Positions 62,339 through 64,000 of a stretch of DNA of 64,000 nucleotides are shown one piece after another. Made by a program: the position numbers and the translations under genes. This DNA is from Fuscovulum sp. (GTDB lineage: Bacteria; Pseudomonadota; Alphaproteobacteria; Rhodobacterales; Rhodobacteraceae). The notes under the pieces are model-generated. The model was given only the letters and a program-made list of their open reading frames with translations, searched no databases and was not told the DNA's origin. The DNA is taken from positions 3,366,501 through 3,430,500 of the forward strand of contig CP136571.1 of assembly GCA_035192965.1 (NCBI GenBank), read 5' to 3'. Numbering within the stretch: the first letter of the stretch is position 1; every line of letters begins with the position of its first letter.

Positions 62339-62728
62339 GCGCGGATGGCCTGTAAGCCGGATTCTGTCCCGGGGGTTTCCCCCCATGGATGACCATTCCT
62401 CTGCCGCACGCGTTACCGCGGCGGTCAAGCTGCCAACCCGGGCCTCTGGGCTGAAGCGTCCCTGCGGAGGTCTCCGGAAACCCGGACCTTTCCGCGCGAG
62501 GCCCCTATTCGGCATTGCTCCGGGTGGGGCTTGCCGTGCCGTCCCGGTTGCCCGGTCCGCGGTGGGCTCTTACCCCACCGTTTCACCATCACCTTGCATG
62601 CAAGGCAGACTCTTCTCTGTGGCGCTTTCCCTGGGGTTGCCCCCGCCGGGGGTTACCCGGCACCCTTGCTTCATGGAGTCCGGACTTTCCTCGGGACTTG
62701 CGCCCCGCGGTCATCCAGCCATCCGCGC
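62339..62728 (-). ncRNA. rnpB: RNase P RNA (class A)
   Basis: On the minus strand this roughly 390-nt RNA has the universal GAGGAAAGTCCGGACTCC near its 5' end and ACAGAATCCGGCTTAC near its 3' end, the P4 core pair. The ends GCGCGGATGG (62719-62728) and CCATCCGCGC (62339-62348) form helix P1 and set the limits. It is the catalytic RNA that matures the 5' ends of tRNAs. The amidase gene upstream ends 10 bp before it. Confidence 0.96.
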
Positions 62729-62738
62729 GAGGGGCGGC

Positions 62739-63410
62739 TTACGCCCCGGCACCGCCGCCGTCAACCGGGAAGCGCAGCGCCAGATCTTCCGCCATCGCCG
62801 CATCCAGCGCATCGGCGGGTCCCTCCGCCCAGGGCCGGAACCGCAGCCGGAACGCCCGCAGGATCAGCGCCTCCTCCACGTCCGGGTAACCGAAGCGGCG
62901 CGCATGGTCGCGGAACGCGACCGGCCGACCGCCGCTTCGCCTGTCGGGCCAGACGGACAGCCCTGCCAACGACAGCCGACGCCAGTCGAACCGTGGCCCC
63001 GGATCGGATTTCCGCGCCGGTGCCATGTCGGAATGCGCGATCACCCGCGCGGGCGGGATTCCCCACCGCCCCATGATCCCCGCCAGCACCTGCTCCAGCG
63101 CCGCCATCTGCGCCTCCGCAAACGGGGCCGCCCCGGTATTGGCCAGCTCGATCCCGATGGAGCGTGAATTCACGTCGCTCACCGCGCCCCAGGCCCCTGC
63201 GCCGGCATGCCAGGCGCGCAGCGCCTCATCCACCAGCTGCTCTGCCGCGCCCTGCTCTGATATCAGCCAATGCGCCGATACCTCATGCGCGGGGTCGCAC
63301 AGCCGCGCCCGCGCCTCGGCCATGCTGGCCATGGCCGTATAATGAATGACAATCAGATCGGGCCGCGCCCCGCCGCGCCGTTCGCCGCAATTCGGCGACG
63401 GGAAGCTCAC
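62739..63410 (-). CDS. N-acetylmuramoyl-L-alanine amidase, AmpD-like
   Basis: The 223-residue amidase_2 enzyme has zinc ligands in LIVIHYTAM and IAHSDMAPARKSDPGP, plus SIGIELANTG. AmpD-like enzymes cleave the MurNAc-peptide bond of recycled muropeptides in the cytoplasm; no signal peptide is seen. GTG 63410 overlaps the stop of the upstream gene by 4 nt, which fixes this start. A C-terminal extension (about residues 165-223) contains a RFGYPDVEEALILRAF segment. Confidence 0.9.
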   Translation of the reverse strand: MSFPSPNCGERRGGARPDLIVIHYTAMASMAEARARLCDPAHEVSAHWLISEQGAAEQLVDEALRAWHAGAGAWGAVSDVNSRSIGIELANTGAAPFAEAQMAALEQVLAGIMGRWGIPPARVIAHSDMAPARKSDPGPRFDWRRLSLAGLSVWPDRRSGGRPVAFRDHARRFGYPDVEEALILRAFRLRFRPWAEGPADALDAAMAEDLALRFPVDGGGAGA

Positions 63411-64000
63411 TGCAGGCGGAAAGGCCGCGGGTCCCAGGAACAGGCGAAACCGTCGCCATCCGGGTCCAGCCCGCGCCGGTCACGCTCTGGCCCCCCTGCC
63501 GCAAGAAACGCCTCTTGCGCCAGATCGGATGAGGAATAGCGCGCGCAAGCCGCCGCCTGATCGGTAAAGCGCAGTGACGACCGGTTATAGACCTGCGTGC
63601 CCGGCGCATGGGTGGTAGACAGCGCGAATTGCACGATGTTCGGCCCGGTCGTTGCCCGCTCCGGCACCGCCGTCGGCTGGATCACCGTATACTGCGCCTT
63701 GTTGCGCGCGATCCGCTCTGCATCGCTTTCGATGGTTTCACGCGCCGCCACGGCATCAAAGTCCTGCTCGTCCGAAATACCTGCATTGCTGGCCTGCATC
63801 TCGCCCGATTGCGGCTGAATGGTCGCGGGCGCATTGCCGCGCGGCCGGTTGGGATCGTTCGGATCAAAGGCCGCCGTCGCAGTCGACGGCTGCGCCAGCG
63901 GCGCGGGGAAGGTCACCGGTGCCGTCGCCGAAAGCGGCGCACCAATCACGTTGCCCGTTGCAGGCCCTGTCCCGCTCGCCCGGTCAATCGCGGCCGAGGC
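63407..64000 (-). CDS. Excalibur calcium-binding domain protein, 5' partial
   Basis: The frame is open to the window edge, so the N-terminus (probably a signal or lipobox) is missing; a GTG at 63949 is internal. The visible 197 residues are a Pro/Ala/Thr-rich low-complexity stretch, then a region with VYNRSSLRF and an excalibur domain at the end with DPDGDGFACSWDP, a DxDxDG calcium loop plus Cys pair. It is translationally coupled to the AmpD-like amidase, which suggests an envelope role. Confidence 0.8.
   Translation of the reverse strand, partial: ASAAIDRASGTGPATGNVIGAPLSATAPVTFPAPLAQPSTATAAFDPNDPNRPRGNAPATIQPQSGEMQASNAGISDEQDFDAVAARETIESDAERIARNKAQYTVIQPTAVPERATTGPNIVQFALSTTHAPGTQVYNRSSLRFTDQAAACARYSSSDLAQEAFLAAGGPERDRRGLDPDGDGFACSWDPRPFRLQ

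Noticed and set aside
1..64000. Insertion sequences, prophage or integrative elements
   Set aside because: No transposase, integrase or phage structural gene was seen and base composition is even apart from short intergenic A/T-rich stretches.

Overview
The window is a high-GC chromosomal segment from an alphaproteobacterium, almost certainly of the Rhodobacterales/Rhodobacteraceae. This rests on gene content, gene order and style: a Tad pilus locus in the rhodobacterial order with an extra OmpA-like lipoprotein and an AAA+ ATPase, a MetR/metF pair, a short PutA beside an Lrp-type PutR, a DUF6525 protein, many 4-nt ATGA/GTGA overlaps, and short GC-rich interspersed repeats of a kind I associate with this family. 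No transposase, integrase, prophage or CRISPR array was seen. Both ends cut through genes.

Layout. 1-570: end of a dienelactone hydrolase. 799-8659: complete Kdp high-affinity K+ system (small membrane ORF, kdpF, A, B, C, D, E). 9013-16112: murD, an aminotransferase with an RraA-like gene, then a minus-strand run of aroQ, HpcH-type aldolase and short AMP-ligase joined by 4-nt overlaps, followed by a thiolase-like gene lacking the second catalytic Cys. 16478-18347: divergent metF/metR with an inverted repeat between them. 18533-25267: three paralogous secreted RTX proteins, with a Zur-box-preceded COG0523 zinc GTPase and a DUF6525 gene between the first and second. 25417-35313: suhB, rhomboid protease, putA/putR, a response regulator with a degenerate GGDEF domain, tRNA-Leu(UAA), a META-domain protein, scoAB and a GNAT.

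35323-49426: a lytic transglycosylase, then the Tad/Flp pilus locus: three Flp-like pilins, cpaB, cpaC, OmpA lipoprotein, cpaE, cpaF, tadB, tadC, two TPR lipoproteins, prepilin peptidase and an AAA+ ATPase. The first two pilins are near-identical, share a duplicated leader and each end in a strong hairpin, which suggests monocistronic over-expression relative to the machinery. 49555-56442: folate cycloligase, mgtE, guanine deaminase, a formate/nitrite channel, RraB, 8-oxoguanine deaminase and an APCDD1-like secreted protein. 56475-64000: hisN, an XRE regulator, a quinone oxidoreductase behind TTTTGCAA repeats, a LysR gene, a DUF1127 protein, a Bax-inhibitor protein, a GNAT, rpmG, the RNase P RNA, an AmpD-like amidase and the C-terminal part of an excalibur-domain protein.

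Most of the window is ordinary core metabolism. The parts worth a second look are the RTX triplet, the non-coding repeats (a dispersed GC-rich palindromic element and two arrays of three A/T-core hairpins), the degenerate thiolase/ligase/aldolase group, the degenerate GGDEF regulator and the leader architecture of the pilin genes. All assignments come from reading motifs by eye; no database search was possible.
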